From Micromonospora sonchi (GTDB taxonomy: Bacteria; Actinomycetota; Actinomycetes; Mycobacteriales; Micromonosporaceae), in the NCBI RefSeq assembly GCF_014646235.1, contig NZ_BMNB01000013.1, positions 115,141 through 179,140 of the forward strand: a DNA stretch of 64,000 nucleotides, written 5' to 3'. The position numbers were made by a program, and so were the translations under genes. A model generated the notes under the pieces. That model made no database searches. It was given only the letters and a program-made list of their open reading frames with translations, and was not told the DNA's origin. This document shows, in pieces, positions 1-7,910 of this stretch (positions within the stretch are counted from its first letter, which is position 1; every line of letters starts with the position of its first letter).

Positions 1-43
1 GCGGCTGCGGTTACGCGGGGAGGGCAGCGGGTAGTGCTCAGGC

Positions 44-619
44 ATGCGCGAGGACGAGTACCCCACCCCCGTGTCCGATCCTGAGGCCGACGGTCTGCCC
101 GACACCGCCGACGACGACTCGACGGCCGGAGACGACGTGCTGACCGGGCGGGAGGCGGACGGGCCGGCACCGGCGCAGCTGCCCGGCGACCGGGCGTCGA
201 CGGTGGCCGTCGACCATTTCGGCACCACCGCCGACGAGCAACTCGACGGCGAGTCGCTGGACTACAAGCTGAGCCGGGAACAGCTCGAGCCGGCGGTCGA
301 CGATCCGCTCGCCGGCCCGGTCGACCCGGGCATCGCGGCCGAGGCGGACAGCCGCGAGCAGGCGGCGCAGGCCCAGCTCGACGCCGACGTGATCGACCCG
401 GGCCCGACCTCCGACCCGAAATCCCCGGTCTCGATCTACGACCACGGCCAGCTGGGCGGCACCGCGGAGGCCACGGTCGGCCGGCTGGTCCAACCGGACG
501 AGGGTACGCACACCGACCAGGAGACCGATTCCATCGCGTACGACGCCGGGGCGGCCGGCGGCGGCGCCAGCGCCGAGGAACTGGCCATCCACGAGACCCG
601 ACCGCCGCACTCGGTGTGA
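44..619 (+). CDS. DUF5709 domain protein
   Basis: This is a 191-residue, very acidic, Asp/Glu/Pro-rich soluble protein with no signal peptide or membrane segment. The C-terminal half contains the segments SIYDHGQLGG, VGRLVQPDEGTH and GASAEELAIH, which I recognise as the pattern of the actinobacterial DUF5709 family. Its function is unknown, and low complexity in the first 100 residues suggests disorder. It is convergent with the response regulator gene that ends 6 nt downstream. The ATG at 44 has only a weak upstream purine run, and the 43 nt before it hold nothing recognisable. Confidence 0.8.
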   Translation: MREDEYPTPVSDPEADGLPDTADDDSTAGDDVLTGREADGPAPAQLPGDRASTVAVDHFGTTADEQLDGESLDYKLSREQLEPAVDDPLAGPVDPGIAAEADSREQAAQAQLDADVIDPGPTSDPKSPVSIYDHGQLGGTAEATVGRLVQPDEGTHTDQETDSIAYDAGAAGGGASAEELAIHETRPPHSV

Positions 620-625
620 CGCGGT

Positions 626-1288
626 TCAGTCGTCGAGGCCGCGTTCGATCGCGTACCGGGTGAGTTCGACCCGGTTGTGCAGTTGGAGCTTGTTGAGCGT
701 GTGCTGCACGTGGTTCTGCACCGTCCGATGGGACAGGCCGAGCCGTTCGGCGATCTGCTTGTAGGACATCCCCTTGGCCACCAGCCGCAGCACCTCGGTC
801 TCCCGCTCGGTGAGCCGGGGCGGCGGGCTCCCGCGCCCGGTCCGCCCGGGTTGCCCGACGGCGGCCAGCCGGCGGTACTCACCGAGGACCAGTCCGGCCA
901 GCCCGGGCGTGAAGACCGGCTCCCCCGCGGTGGTACGCCGAACCGCCTCCAGGAACTCCGCCAGCGCGGCGGATTTCAACAGGTAGCCGGTGGCCCCGGC
1001 CTTCACCGCGTCCAGCACGTCCTGCTGTTCGCCGCTGGCCGAGAGCATGAGCACCCGGACCTCGGGCCGGGCCGCGCGCAGCCCCCGGATCACCTCGACC
1101 CCGGAGATGTCGGGCAGTTGCAGATCGAGCACCACCACGTCGGGGACGGTCGCGGCGACCACGCGGACCGCCTGGCGCCCCTCCCCGCAGCTGGCCACCA
1201 CGTGGTACCCGGCCTCGGTGAGATCGCGGGCCACGCCTTCCCGCCACATCGGATGGTCGTCGACCACCATCACGCGTACGCCGCTCAT
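626..1288 (-). CDS. NarL/FixJ-type response regulator
   Basis: This 220-residue DNA-binding regulator has an N-terminal receiver domain, with acidic pocket D10-D11 and phospho-acceptor Asp55 in VVVLDLQLPD. A C-terminal LuxR-type helix-turn-helix lies at about 155-215 (LTERETEVLRLVAKG, then IAERLGLSHRTVQNHV). It starts 1 nt after the stop of the sensor kinase gene, with GAGGAG overlapping the kinase's last codons, so the two are co-transcribed and probably translationally coupled. The kinase should phosphorylate Asp55. The target genes cannot be read from the sequence. Confidence 0.93.
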   Translation of the reverse strand: MSGVRVMVVDDHPMWREGVARDLTEAGYHVVASCGEGRQAVRVVAATVPDVVVLDLQLPDISGVEVIRGLRAARPEVRVLMLSASGEQQDVLDAVKAGATGYLLKSAALAEFLEAVRRTTAGEPVFTPGLAGLVLGEYRRLAAVGQPGRTGRGSPPPRLTERETEVLRLVAKGMSYKQIAERLGLSHRTVQNHVQHTLNKLQLHNRVELTRYAIERGLDD

Positions 1289-1289
1289 G

Positions 1290-2411
1290 TCATCTCCTCG
1301 GCACGGTGAGTTCGACCTCGGTGCCGCTGCCCAAGGTGGAGCTGATCCGGGCGGTGCCGCCGAGGTCGGCCAGGCGGCCCCGGATCGCCTGGGCCACGCC
1401 GAGGCGGCCCTGGGCCGCGGCCTCGGCCAGCCGGTCCGGCGCGAATCCGGGCCCGGAGTCCCGGATCGAGACGGTGACCGCCGAACCCTCGTCCTCCAGC
1501 AGCACCCAGGCGCGCCCGCCGCCGTGCCGGGCCGCGTTGTCCAGCGCCGCGCCGGCCGCGGCGGCCAGTTCGCGGGCGACCGCCGGGGGCAGCGGCACCG
1601 GGGTCGCCGGGGTGGAGAGCGAGACGGTGGCCGAGGCGTACCGGCCGAGCAGTCCGCGCAGATCCACCGGAGCGTCGGCGGCGGGGGCCGACCCGGTATC
1701 GGAGATCAGCGCGCGCAGCGCCGCCTCCTGCTCGCCGGCCAGCCGGACGAGTTCGCCGGCCGTACCGTCCAGGTGCTCGCCCCGCCGCTGCACCAGGGCG
1801 AGCACCTGGAGTACCGAGTCGTGGATGTCACGGGCCAGCCGTTCCCGTTCCCGGGTGGCGGCCTCCAACTCGACGGCCCGCTGCAACCGTTCCCCGGCGG
1901 CCACTGTCAGCCGGGCGACATGCCCGACCACCACGCCGGCCAGGAGCATGAGGATCGCGCCGTTGAGCGCGCTCGGGGTGAGCAAGCCCCGGGTGGCGAG
2001 GTCGGCCGCGCCGAGCACGAGCGCGGCCGCCGCGCCGCGCCGCCGACCGCCGGAGACGGCCCAGGCCAGTACCGGCCCGCCCAGCCAGGCCACCGACAGG
2101 GTCGGCAGGTCGGCGGCGAGCGCGGCCCGGCCCATCACCACGGGGGTGACCAGCAGGATCGCCAGGACGACCGCCAGATCGGCCAGCAGCAGCGGCCAGC
2201 CGCGCCGGGACCCGACGGCGTAACCGAACGCGGTGACGGCGGTCCAGACCGCCATCACCAGCACCAGCGCACCGGCGGCGAACGGGTGGGTGTAGCGGTC
2301 CGCGTCGCGGGCCACCACCACGCAGACGTACGCCAGGGAGGCCACCCGGTACACCGCGACGGCCCGCCAGAGCGGGACCTCGAAAGCACCGGGCGCGGGC
2401 ACGTGCGTCAC
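1290..2411 (-). CDS. Two-component sensor histidine kinase
   Basis: The protein has 373 residues. The N-terminal half holds about six hydrophobic segments (residues 15-170), followed by a HisKA_3 dimerisation helix with the phospho-acceptor His197 in RDIHDSV. A C-terminal HATPase domain follows, with N box LDNAARHGG (290-298), G1 box RDSGPGF (317-323) and G2 GRLGVAQ (335-341). The arrangement matches the actinobacterial MacS-type kinases. I chose the GTG at 2411: the frame stays open further upstream, but that part is antisense to the divergent ATPase gene. It is the partner of the regulator immediately downstream. The signal it senses is unknown. Confidence 0.9.
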   Translation of the reverse strand: MTHVPAPGAFEVPLWRAVAVYRVASLAYVCVVVARDADRYTHPFAAGALVLVMAVWTAVTAFGYAVGSRRGWPLLLADLAVVLAILLVTPVVMGRAALAADLPTLSVAWLGGPVLAWAVSGGRRRGAAAALVLGAADLATRGLLTPSALNGAILMLLAGVVVGHVARLTVAAGERLQRAVELEAATRERERLARDIHDSVLQVLALVQRRGEHLDGTAGELVRLAGEQEAALRALISDTGSAPAADAPVDLRGLLGRYASATVSLSTPATPVPLPPAVARELAAAAGAALDNAARHGGGRAWVLLEDEGSAVTVSIRDSGPGFAPDRLAEAAAQGRLGVAQAIRGRLADLGGTARISSTLGSGTEVELTVPRR

Positions 2412-2519
2412 GATGCCACAGGCCGTTTCGGCACCCCTCGGCCGAGCGGCTGAGCGAACCCTGACGTACGGTGGAAAATGCCGCGTAAGCCTTCGCGATC
2501 TTCCTGTCGGGACGGGGCC

Positions 2520-2990
2520 ATGACGAACGCACAATCCCGCAGACCGCGTACGGTGGTGCCCATCGAACACGCCCTCCTGATCGCCGACGCCTTCGACCAG
2601 GCCCAGGTGACCGAGCTTCGACACTCGGTCGCCTCCCACGCACGCTCCGCCGGGCTGCGCGAGGATCGCCTCGACGACTTCGTGCTCGCGGTCAACGAGC
2701 TGATCACCAACGCCGTGCGGCACGGCGGCGGTCAGGGTTGGTTGCGATTGTGGCAGGAGCCCGGGCTGGTGCTCTGCGAGGTCTCCGACCACGGAACGGG
2801 CATCAGCGTCCAGCGCCTCGACGACCGCGACCGGCCGGCGCCCGACATCGCCGGCGGCTGGGGCCTGTGGCTGGCCCGCGAGCTGACCGACGCGATGGAG
2901 GTGGAGACCGGTTCCGCCGGCACCACGGTGCGCATCATCTCCGCCACCGTCCCCACCGAACAGCACATCGGCCGGCACCGGCGGGAGTGA
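2520..2990 (+). CDS. RsbW/SpoIIAB-like ATP-binding protein
   Basis: This soluble protein of 156 residues is essentially a single HATPase_c domain. The N box NELITNAVRHGGG, the G1-type motif SDHGTGISV and the glycine-rich G2 segment GGWGLWLARELTD are all visible. This is the anti-sigma regulatory factor fold, which in the family phosphorylates anti-anti-sigma proteins or binds sigma factors. No partner gene is adjacent, so the target is unknown. An in-frame ATG at 2478 would add 14 residues; I prefer 2520, which follows a GGGACGGGG run and gives the usual family length. It is divergent from the sensor kinase. Confidence 0.8.
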   Translation: MTNAQSRRPRTVVPIEHALLIADAFDQAQVTELRHSVASHARSAGLREDRLDDFVLAVNELITNAVRHGGGQGWLRLWQEPGLVLCEVSDHGTGISVQRLDDRDRPAPDIAGGWGLWLARELTDAMEVETGSAGTTVRIISATVPTEQHIGRHRRE

Positions 2991-2995
2991 ACGGA

Positions 2996-3835
2996 TCATT
3001 CCCAGCGGTTGCCGGTGAGCTTCTCGTAGACCTCCACGTAGCGGGCCCGGGTGGCCTCCACCACCTCGGCGGGCACCTCGGGCGCGGGGTCCCGCCGGTC
3101 CCAGCCGCTGGCGGTCGCCCAGTCCCGCACGTACTGCTTGTCGTAGGAGAACTGCGCGCGCCCCGGCTGGTACGACTCGGCCGGCCAGAACCGGGACGAG
3201 TCCGGGGTGAGCACCTCGTCGCCGAGGACCAGCGTCCCGTCGGCCGCCCAGCCCAGTTCGATCTTCGTGTCGGCGACCAGGATGCCCCGGTCGGCGGCGA
3301 GTTCGGCGCCCCGGCAGTAGATGTCGATGGTCACCCGCCGCAGCCGCTCGGCAGTCTCCCCGCCGACCTTCTCCACCACCTCGGCGAAGGTCATCGGCTG
3401 GTCGTGCTCACCCAGCGGCGCCTTGGTCGACGGGGTGAAGATCGGCTCCGGCAGGATGGCCGCCTCGACCAGGCCGCGCGGCAGTTCGACGCCGGAGACG
3501 GCGCCCGTGTTCTCGTACTCCTTCAGGCCACCGCCGGTGAGGTAGCCCCGGGCGACGCACTCGACGGGAACCATCTCCAGCCGGCGGCAGCGGATCGCCC
3601 GCCCGGCGAACTCGGCCGGCACGTCGGTGGCGGAGATGACGTGGTTGGGCACCAGGTCGGCGAGCTGCTCGAACCACCACAGCGACAGCGCGGTGAGCAG
3701 CTTGCCCTTGTCCGGGATCGGGGTCGGCAGCACCACGTCGTAGACGGAGACGCGGTCCGAGGCGACCAGGATCAGATCGTCCCCGTCAACGTAGAGATCC
3801 CTGACCTTGCCGGAGTGCAGAAGTTCCACGGCCAC
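2996..3835 (-). CDS. purC: SAICAR synthetase
   Basis: Phosphoribosylaminoimidazole-succinocarboxamide synthase catalyses the ATP-dependent joining of CAIR and aspartate in purine synthesis. The 279-residue product starts with the substrate-binding motif HSGKVRDLY. It has SDRVSVYD, PNHVISA, the signature VPVECVARGYLTG, and DTKIELG plus DEVLTPDSSRFW near the C terminus, all diagnostic. I place the start at the GTG at 3835, just after a GGCGGAGGTGG ribosome-binding region; the frame remains open further upstream but is not family-like. Its stop lies 6 nt from the stop of the convergent ATPase gene. A dispersed palindromic element sits in its leader. Confidence 0.95.
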   Translation of the reverse strand: MAVELLHSGKVRDLYVDGDDLILVASDRVSVYDVVLPTPIPDKGKLLTALSLWWFEQLADLVPNHVISATDVPAEFAGRAIRCRRLEMVPVECVARGYLTGGGLKEYENTGAVSGVELPRGLVEAAILPEPIFTPSTKAPLGEHDQPMTFAEVVEKVGGETAERLRRVTIDIYCRGAELAADRGILVADTKIELGWAADGTLVLGDEVLTPDSSRFWPAESYQPGRAQFSYDKQYVRDWATASGWDRRDPAPEVPAEVVEATRARYVEVYEKLTGNRWE

Positions 3836-3860
3836 AAGTACACCACCACCTCCGCCCAGT

Positions 3861-3914
3861 GAAAGGAAGGGCCCCTTGTTAACGCCTGCGGTAGAGGAGG
3901 GGCCCCCTTTTAAC
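3861..3914. repeat. Paired-palindrome dispersed element, copy 1
   Basis: Two GGGGCCCC palindromes extended by flanking AAGG/CCTT bases are separated by the core TTAACGCCTGCGGTAG and bounded by TTAAC. The same architecture recurs at 15147, 22502, 26324, 37705 and 55959. This copy lies between the small membrane protein gene and purC, in the purC leader, and is the most diverged in its core. Confidence 0.8.
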
Positions 3915-3920
3915 ACCGGA

Positions 3921-3958
3921 GGCCGGGTCAGCGCCGGTCCAGGCCGGGTCAGCGCCGG
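3921..3958. repeat. 21-bp tandem repeat, about 1.8 copies
   Basis: The unit GGCCGGGTCAGCGCCGG plus TCCA is repeated once, with 17 of its bases identical in the second copy. It overlaps the stop codon of the minus-strand small membrane protein gene. Confidence 0.75.
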
Positions 3959-4191
3959 CGGCCGCGGGTCAGCCGGATCAGCAGCAGGACGACCACGGCC
4001 ACCACCAGCAGGCAGCAGAGCAGGCTCAGCACACCGAAGAACCCGAAGCCGCGTCCGCGCCGCCGGGCGGCCTCGACCACCAGTTCCCCGGTACCGGTCG
4101 AGGCCCACGCGGCGACCGGCACGAACACCGACAACACGACCGCACCCAGGAGCGCGCCGAGCCGCCCCCACCACTTGCCAAAGAAAGACAT
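3949..4191 (-). CDS. Small membrane protein, unknown function
   Basis: The product has 80 residues. An N-terminal hydrophobic stretch (about residues 8-28, ending in AWAS) could be a signal peptide or anchor. A second strong transmembrane helix (about 52-72, containing LLCCLLVVAVVVLLLI) is followed by the basic tail RLTRGRRR. I start it at the ATG at 4191, preceded by GGCGAGGATGAG; the frame is open upstream without family-like sequence. It resembles no family I can name. It sits between the tRNA-Met terminator and purC. Confidence 0.55.
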   Translation of the reverse strand: MSFFGKWWGRLGALLGAVVLSVFVPVAAWASTGTGELVVEAARRRGRGFGFFGVLSLLCCLLVVAVVVLLLIRLTRGRRR

Positions 4192-4267
4192 GGGCTCATC
4201 CTCGCCGACCACGGCAACCCGGAACGCAAACGGACACGTGCCGCGCCGGTTGAACCCGGAAACGACC

Positions 4268-4296
4268 AACGGCCCCGGACTGGGTCCGGGGCCGTT
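4268..4296 (-). terminator. tRNA-Met terminator, downstream copy
   Basis: A perfect 13-bp inverted repeat (AACGGCCCCGGAC and its complement) with a 3-nt loop lies 7 nt beyond the 3' end of the initiator tRNA gene. No T-run follows, as is common in high-GC actinobacteria. Confidence 0.8.
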
Positions 4297-4303
4297 GATG
4301 CGG

Positions 4304-4380
4304 TGGTAGCGGGGACAGGATTTGAACCTGCGACCTCTGGGTTATGAGCCCAGCGAGCTACCGAGCTGCTCCACCCCGCG
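4304..4380 (-). tRNA. Initiator tRNA-Met (CAT), copy A
   Basis: The 77-nt gene includes an encoded CCA. On the minus strand it begins CGCGGGGTGGAGCAG, has anticodon CAT in GGGCTCATAACCC and T-loop GGTTCAAATCC, and ends CCCCGCTACCA. The first base does not pair with position 72 (C against T), and three G-C pairs (GGG/CCC) sit next to the anticodon loop. Both are initiator hallmarks. The sequence is identical to copy B 236 bp away. Confidence 0.97.
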
Positions 4381-4391
4381 TCGTTAAAACC

Positions 4392-4397
4392 ACTCTA
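4392..4397 (-). promoter_or_regulatory. Probable -10 element for tRNA-Met copy A
   Basis: Minus-strand TAGAGT lies 11 nt before the mature 5' end of the tRNA. No convincing -35 hexamer is visible 17 nt upstream, where the sequence is G-rich. Confidence 0.4.
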
Positions 4398-4503
4398 CCG
4401 CACGCCCCCGACACCCCCATCACCCACCCCCACCCCAGCGAATCTTGGTGCACGCTGGCCTCGCGACGGACGAGTCCGCAGCACGATCTCGCTGGGAATG
4501 ACC

Positions 4504-4532
4504 AACGGCCCCGGACTGGGTCCGGGGCCGTT
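4504..4532 (-). terminator. tRNA-Met terminator, upstream copy
   Basis: This is the same perfect 13-bp hairpin with a 3-nt loop as at 4268-4296. It sits between the two tRNA genes, so each copy is its own transcription unit. Confidence 0.8.
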
Positions 4533-4539
4533 GATGCGG

Positions 4540-4616
4540 TGGTAGCGGGGACAGGATTTGAACCTGCGACCTCTGGGTTATGAGCCCAGCGAGCTACCGA
4601 GCTGCTCCACCCCGCG
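4540..4616 (-). tRNA. Initiator tRNA-Met (CAT), copy B
   Basis: This 77-nt gene is identical to copy A, with anticodon CAT, the C1/T72 mismatch and encoded CCA. Identity between the copies extends from the terminator through the 5' end of the tRNA (about 118 bp), after which the upstream sequences diverge. That indicates a segmental duplication with separate promoters. Confidence 0.97.
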
Positions 4617-4627
4617 TTGGTAGATCC

Positions 4628-4657
4628 ACCGTAGCGCACCAACCCCGGCTACCGCAA
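4628..4657 (-). promoter_or_regulatory. Probable promoter for tRNA-Met copy B
   Basis: On the minus strand a TTGCGG hexamer (4652-4657) and TACGGT (4628-4633) are 18 nt apart, with the tRNA 5' end 11 nt downstream. This is a good match to a housekeeping sigma-70-type promoter. Confidence 0.5.
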
Positions 4658-4759
4658 AACGACCCACGGGACGGCCGTCTCGCGCGGGCTCCACCGACGG
4701 AACGGGCCCGCGGCGGGCGACCAAAGGTCGCCGGACCGCGGGCCCTGTTCGGTCGAGCG

Positions 4760-7700
4760 TCAGCCGCTCGACGACGGGCTGCCGGTCGGTGCCGGGGTCG
4801 CCGTACCCCCGGCCGCCTGCTGTGCGCGCTGGAACGCGGTGAGCGCCTCGTCCAACGCCTTCAGCGCGCGACCGTACCGCTCGAAGTCGCCGGACGCCTG
4901 CGCGGCCCGCACCTCCGTGATCGCGGCCTGTACCTGGTTCGCGGCCACCGCCAGCTCACCGGTGAGTGGCGGCGCGTCATCCGCCGGCGGCGAGGCCGAC
5001 GGGCTGGCCGATGGTTTCGGACCGTCGGCCGGCGGTTCCTCCGCCGCCGGCGGCGGGTTACCGGCGGCGGCCCGCTTGCCCTGATCGACGAGTTGCTTGA
5101 TGCCGTCGGCCACGTTGTCGGCCAGTACGACATAGGAGCCGCCGTCGCCGTACGACATCAGCACCTTCTGGAGCAGCGGGTACGCGTCCTGCTGGTTGCT
5201 CTTCACGTAGACCGGCTCCACGTAGAGCATGCCGTTGCCGAACGGCAGGGAGAGGAGGTTGCCGTACTGCACCTGGGCCTGGTTGGAGGAGAGCAGGTTC
5301 AGCTGCTGCCGGATGGTCGCGTTGGTGTTGGTCATCCGCTGGTGCACCTGCACCGGCCCGGAGATCGCGGTCTGGTCCGGCAGCTCCAGCACCTGCAACA
5401 TGGGCCGCCCGTCCTGGTACGACCCGGAGATCAGCGCGGCGAGGTTCTGCCGGCCCCTCGGGGTGACCGCACTGGTCAGCTGGAAGCGCGGCGCCGCCTG
5501 CTCGGGGAACTCGGTGTAGAGGTAGTACGGCGGCTGCATCACTCCGCTGTCCGGCGCGTCCGGCACGTTCGGCACCTGCCAGAAGTCCTGACCCGAGTAG
5601 AAGTCACCGGGGTCGGTGACGTGGAATCGGGTCAGCAGGTTGCGCTGCACCTTGAACAGGTCGGCCGGGTAACGGAAGTGGTCGGCCAGCGCAGCCGGAA
5701 TCTCCGCCCGCGGCTTGATCAGGTCGCCGCCGAAGGCCTTGTTCCATGCCTTGAGCACCGGGTCGTTCTCGTCGAACTCGTAGAGGGTGACCGTGCCGTC
5801 GTACGCGTCGACGGTCGCCTTGACCGAGTTGCGGATGTAGTTGACGTTCTCCCGGGCGAGCTGGATGGTGCCCCGGCCGGTCAGCTCGTCAGTGGTCTCC
5901 TGCTGGAGGTTGACCCGCTCAGCGTAGGGATAGGTGGCCGCGGTGGTGTAGCCGTCCACGATCCACTGCACGCGGCCGTCCACCACCGCCGGGTACGGGT
6001 CGCCGTCCAGGGTCAGGAACGGAGCGACCTTCTCCACCCGGTCGCGCGGGTTTCGCACGTAGAGCAGCTTGGAGTTCTCGTTGACCGCCTCGGAGAGCAG
6101 GAAGTTCGCCTCCTGCTCCTTGATCGCGTAGAGCAGTCGCCGGGTGAACGACCCGATCTCGACGCCGCCGGAACCGGTGTAGGTGTAGTACGACTCGCGC
6201 CCCTCGCCGCTCTCACCAGCCGGCCGGTCGAACTCCGCCGGGTTGGCGTCCTGGTTGGGCTTGCCGACGATGGCGTAGTCGCCGTCCTGCATCCGCTCGC
6301 CGTAGTAGATCCGGGGCTGGCTCGCCGGGATCTGGTCGGTGGGCGAGGAGCAGGACTCCTGCGCCCGCTCCCCGAGGAAGCCGGAAACGAAGAACGGCTG
6401 ACCACCGCAGACCGCCTGGTTGGCGGGGGCCGCCACCACCCCGTACCCGTGGGTGTAGACGGTGTGCCGGTTGATCCAGTTGCTCTGCTGAGGGGTCAGC
6501 CTGCCGTAGTTGATCTCGCGTACGCCGACGACGTAGTCCTGGGTCTTGCCGTCGACCGTGTACCGGTCGACGTCGAGCTTCGGGCCGAAGTCGTAGAAGC
6601 CACGGACCTGCTGGAGCTGGGTGTAGGTCTCGCTGACCAGCTGCGGGTCGAGCAGCCGGACGTTCGGCACCACCGAGGTGTCGGTGGCCAGGTTCTCCGA
6701 CGGGGTCAGACTGCCGGCCGTGTACGCCGATCTCTGCGCGGTCTCCAGGCCGAACGACGCGCGGGTGGCGTCGATGCTGCGCTGGATGTACGTCGCCTCC
6801 TTGTCCCGGGCGCTGGGCTTGACCTCGAAGGTCTGCACCGCCCAGGGGTAGATCCCGCCGATCGCCACCGCGGAGACGCCGAGCAGCGCCAGGGAGATGC
6901 CCGGCCAGACCAGGTTCCGCATCCAGGCGTTGGAGAAGACGATGATCGCGATCGCCACCACCACGGAGATGTAGGCGAGGATCTCCTTGGCCGGCAGCAG
7001 CGCGTTGATGTCGGCGTACCCGGCGCCGTAGACGTTCACCCCGTCGTTGAAGTCCAGCAGCATCGAGCGCCGGTCCAGCACGTACGCGACCGCCTTGAGC
7101 AGGACGAAGACCGCGACCAGCGAGCTCAGGTGAGCTCGGGCGGCGTTGCTCATCCGGTCACCCACGCCCTGCAGGCGCACCCCGCCGAAGAGGTAGTGCA
7201 TGGCCAGCGAGCCGATCAGGGCCAGGACGACGGCGGTGAAGCCGAGGCCGAGCAGGAACCGCCAGAACGGCAACTGGAATACGTAGAAACCGACGTCGAC
7301 GCCGAACTCCGGGTCGTCGACGCCGAAGTCGCCGCCGTTCAGGAAGAGCAGCCACTGGTTCCAGCGGCTCTGCGCCGACAGCCCGGCGAAGAGACCGACG
7401 ATCGCGGCGGCCGCCGTGATCCACAGCCCGAGCCGGGGGCCGAGCAGCATCCGGTAACGCTCCAGGGTCGCCTGTTCGGGCGAGTGCGGCCGGTGGCGGG
7501 GGCGGAGCCGTTGCGCGAGCCAGAGGTTGCCGCCCACGATCGCCGTCATCGCCAGCGCGGCGGCCAGGAAGAGCAGCAACCGGGTGACGAGCACCCCGCG
7601 GAAGACCTCGGTGTAGTCGACCTCGGAGAACCAGAGCCAGTCCGTCCAGGCCTGAACACCCCAACCGAGTAGGGTGAACAGGACGAACACCCCGATCAGG

Positions 7701-7765
7701 ACACCGATCGTGACGCGTCCGCGTCGGCTCATCCTGGGCAGGGGGCTGCTGCTACGCATGACCAC
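4760..7765 (-). CDS. UPF0182 family membrane protein
   Basis: This large integral membrane protein has 1001 residues, a usual length for the family. About seven transmembrane helices fill the first 330 residues, starting with a basic N terminus (MSRRGR) and TIGVLIGVFVLFTLLGWGVQ. A large extracytoplasmic domain follows, and then a Pro/Ser/Ala-rich linker (about 890-930) and a short Gln/Ala-rich helix. I recognise it as the actinobacterial UPF0182 family (the Rv3193c type); no biochemical role is established that I know of. The GTG at 7765 has GCGGAG 6 nt upstream; an ATG two codons later is possible. It lies 145 nt downstream of the PDZ protease gene. Confidence 0.93.
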   Translation of the reverse strand: MVMRSSSPLPRMSRRGRVTIGVLIGVFVLFTLLGWGVQAWTDWLWFSEVDYTEVFRGVLVTRLLLFLAAALAMTAIVGGNLWLAQRLRPRHRPHSPEQATLERYRMLLGPRLGLWITAAAAIVGLFAGLSAQSRWNQWLLFLNGGDFGVDDPEFGVDVGFYVFQLPFWRFLLGLGFTAVVLALIGSLAMHYLFGGVRLQGVGDRMSNAARAHLSSLVAVFVLLKAVAYVLDRRSMLLDFNDGVNVYGAGYADINALLPAKEILAYISVVVAIAIIVFSNAWMRNLVWPGISLALLGVSAVAIGGIYPWAVQTFEVKPSARDKEATYIQRSIDATRASFGLETAQRSAYTAGSLTPSENLATDTSVVPNVRLLDPQLVSETYTQLQQVRGFYDFGPKLDVDRYTVDGKTQDYVVGVREINYGRLTPQQSNWINRHTVYTHGYGVVAAPANQAVCGGQPFFVSGFLGERAQESCSSPTDQIPASQPRIYYGERMQDGDYAIVGKPNQDANPAEFDRPAGESGEGRESYYTYTGSGGVEIGSFTRRLLYAIKEQEANFLLSEAVNENSKLLYVRNPRDRVEKVAPFLTLDGDPYPAVVDGRVQWIVDGYTTAATYPYAERVNLQQETTDELTGRGTIQLARENVNYIRNSVKATVDAYDGTVTLYEFDENDPVLKAWNKAFGGDLIKPRAEIPAALADHFRYPADLFKVQRNLLTRFHVTDPGDFYSGQDFWQVPNVPDAPDSGVMQPPYYLYTEFPEQAAPRFQLTSAVTPRGRQNLAALISGSYQDGRPMLQVLELPDQTAISGPVQVHQRMTNTNATIRQQLNLLSSNQAQVQYGNLLSLPFGNGMLYVEPVYVKSNQQDAYPLLQKVLMSYGDGGSYVVLADNVADGIKQLVDQGKRAAAGNPPPAAEEPPADGPKPSASPSASPPADDAPPLTGELAVAANQVQAAITEVRAAQASGDFERYGRALKALDEALTAFQRAQQAAGGTATPAPTGSPSSSG

Positions 7766-7910
7766 TGTTGGCTCCGCACGCTCGATATGATCGGCTCCGA
7801 CCAGGCACCCAGAGTACGGGGTGTTTCTGAAAGCGTCTGCGCAAGGTGTCGCGGCACCTCCGGGCCCGGGCCGTGCCCCGACCCTACGGCCCGCCGGCCA
7901 ACCCCGGGTT

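Noticed and set aside
1290..2999. Long open frame upstream of the sensor kinase start
   Set aside because: The region from 2412 to 2999 is the antisense of the ATP-binding protein gene and has no kinase-like sequence.
4260..4617. tRNA duplication as phage attachment sites
   Set aside because: Whole tRNA and terminator are duplicated only 236 bp apart, with no integrase or foreign genes between.
4580..7672. 1030-codon plus-strand frame opposite UPF0182
   Set aside because: An Arg/His/Val-rich mirror of a real membrane protein gene; typical high-GC shadow.
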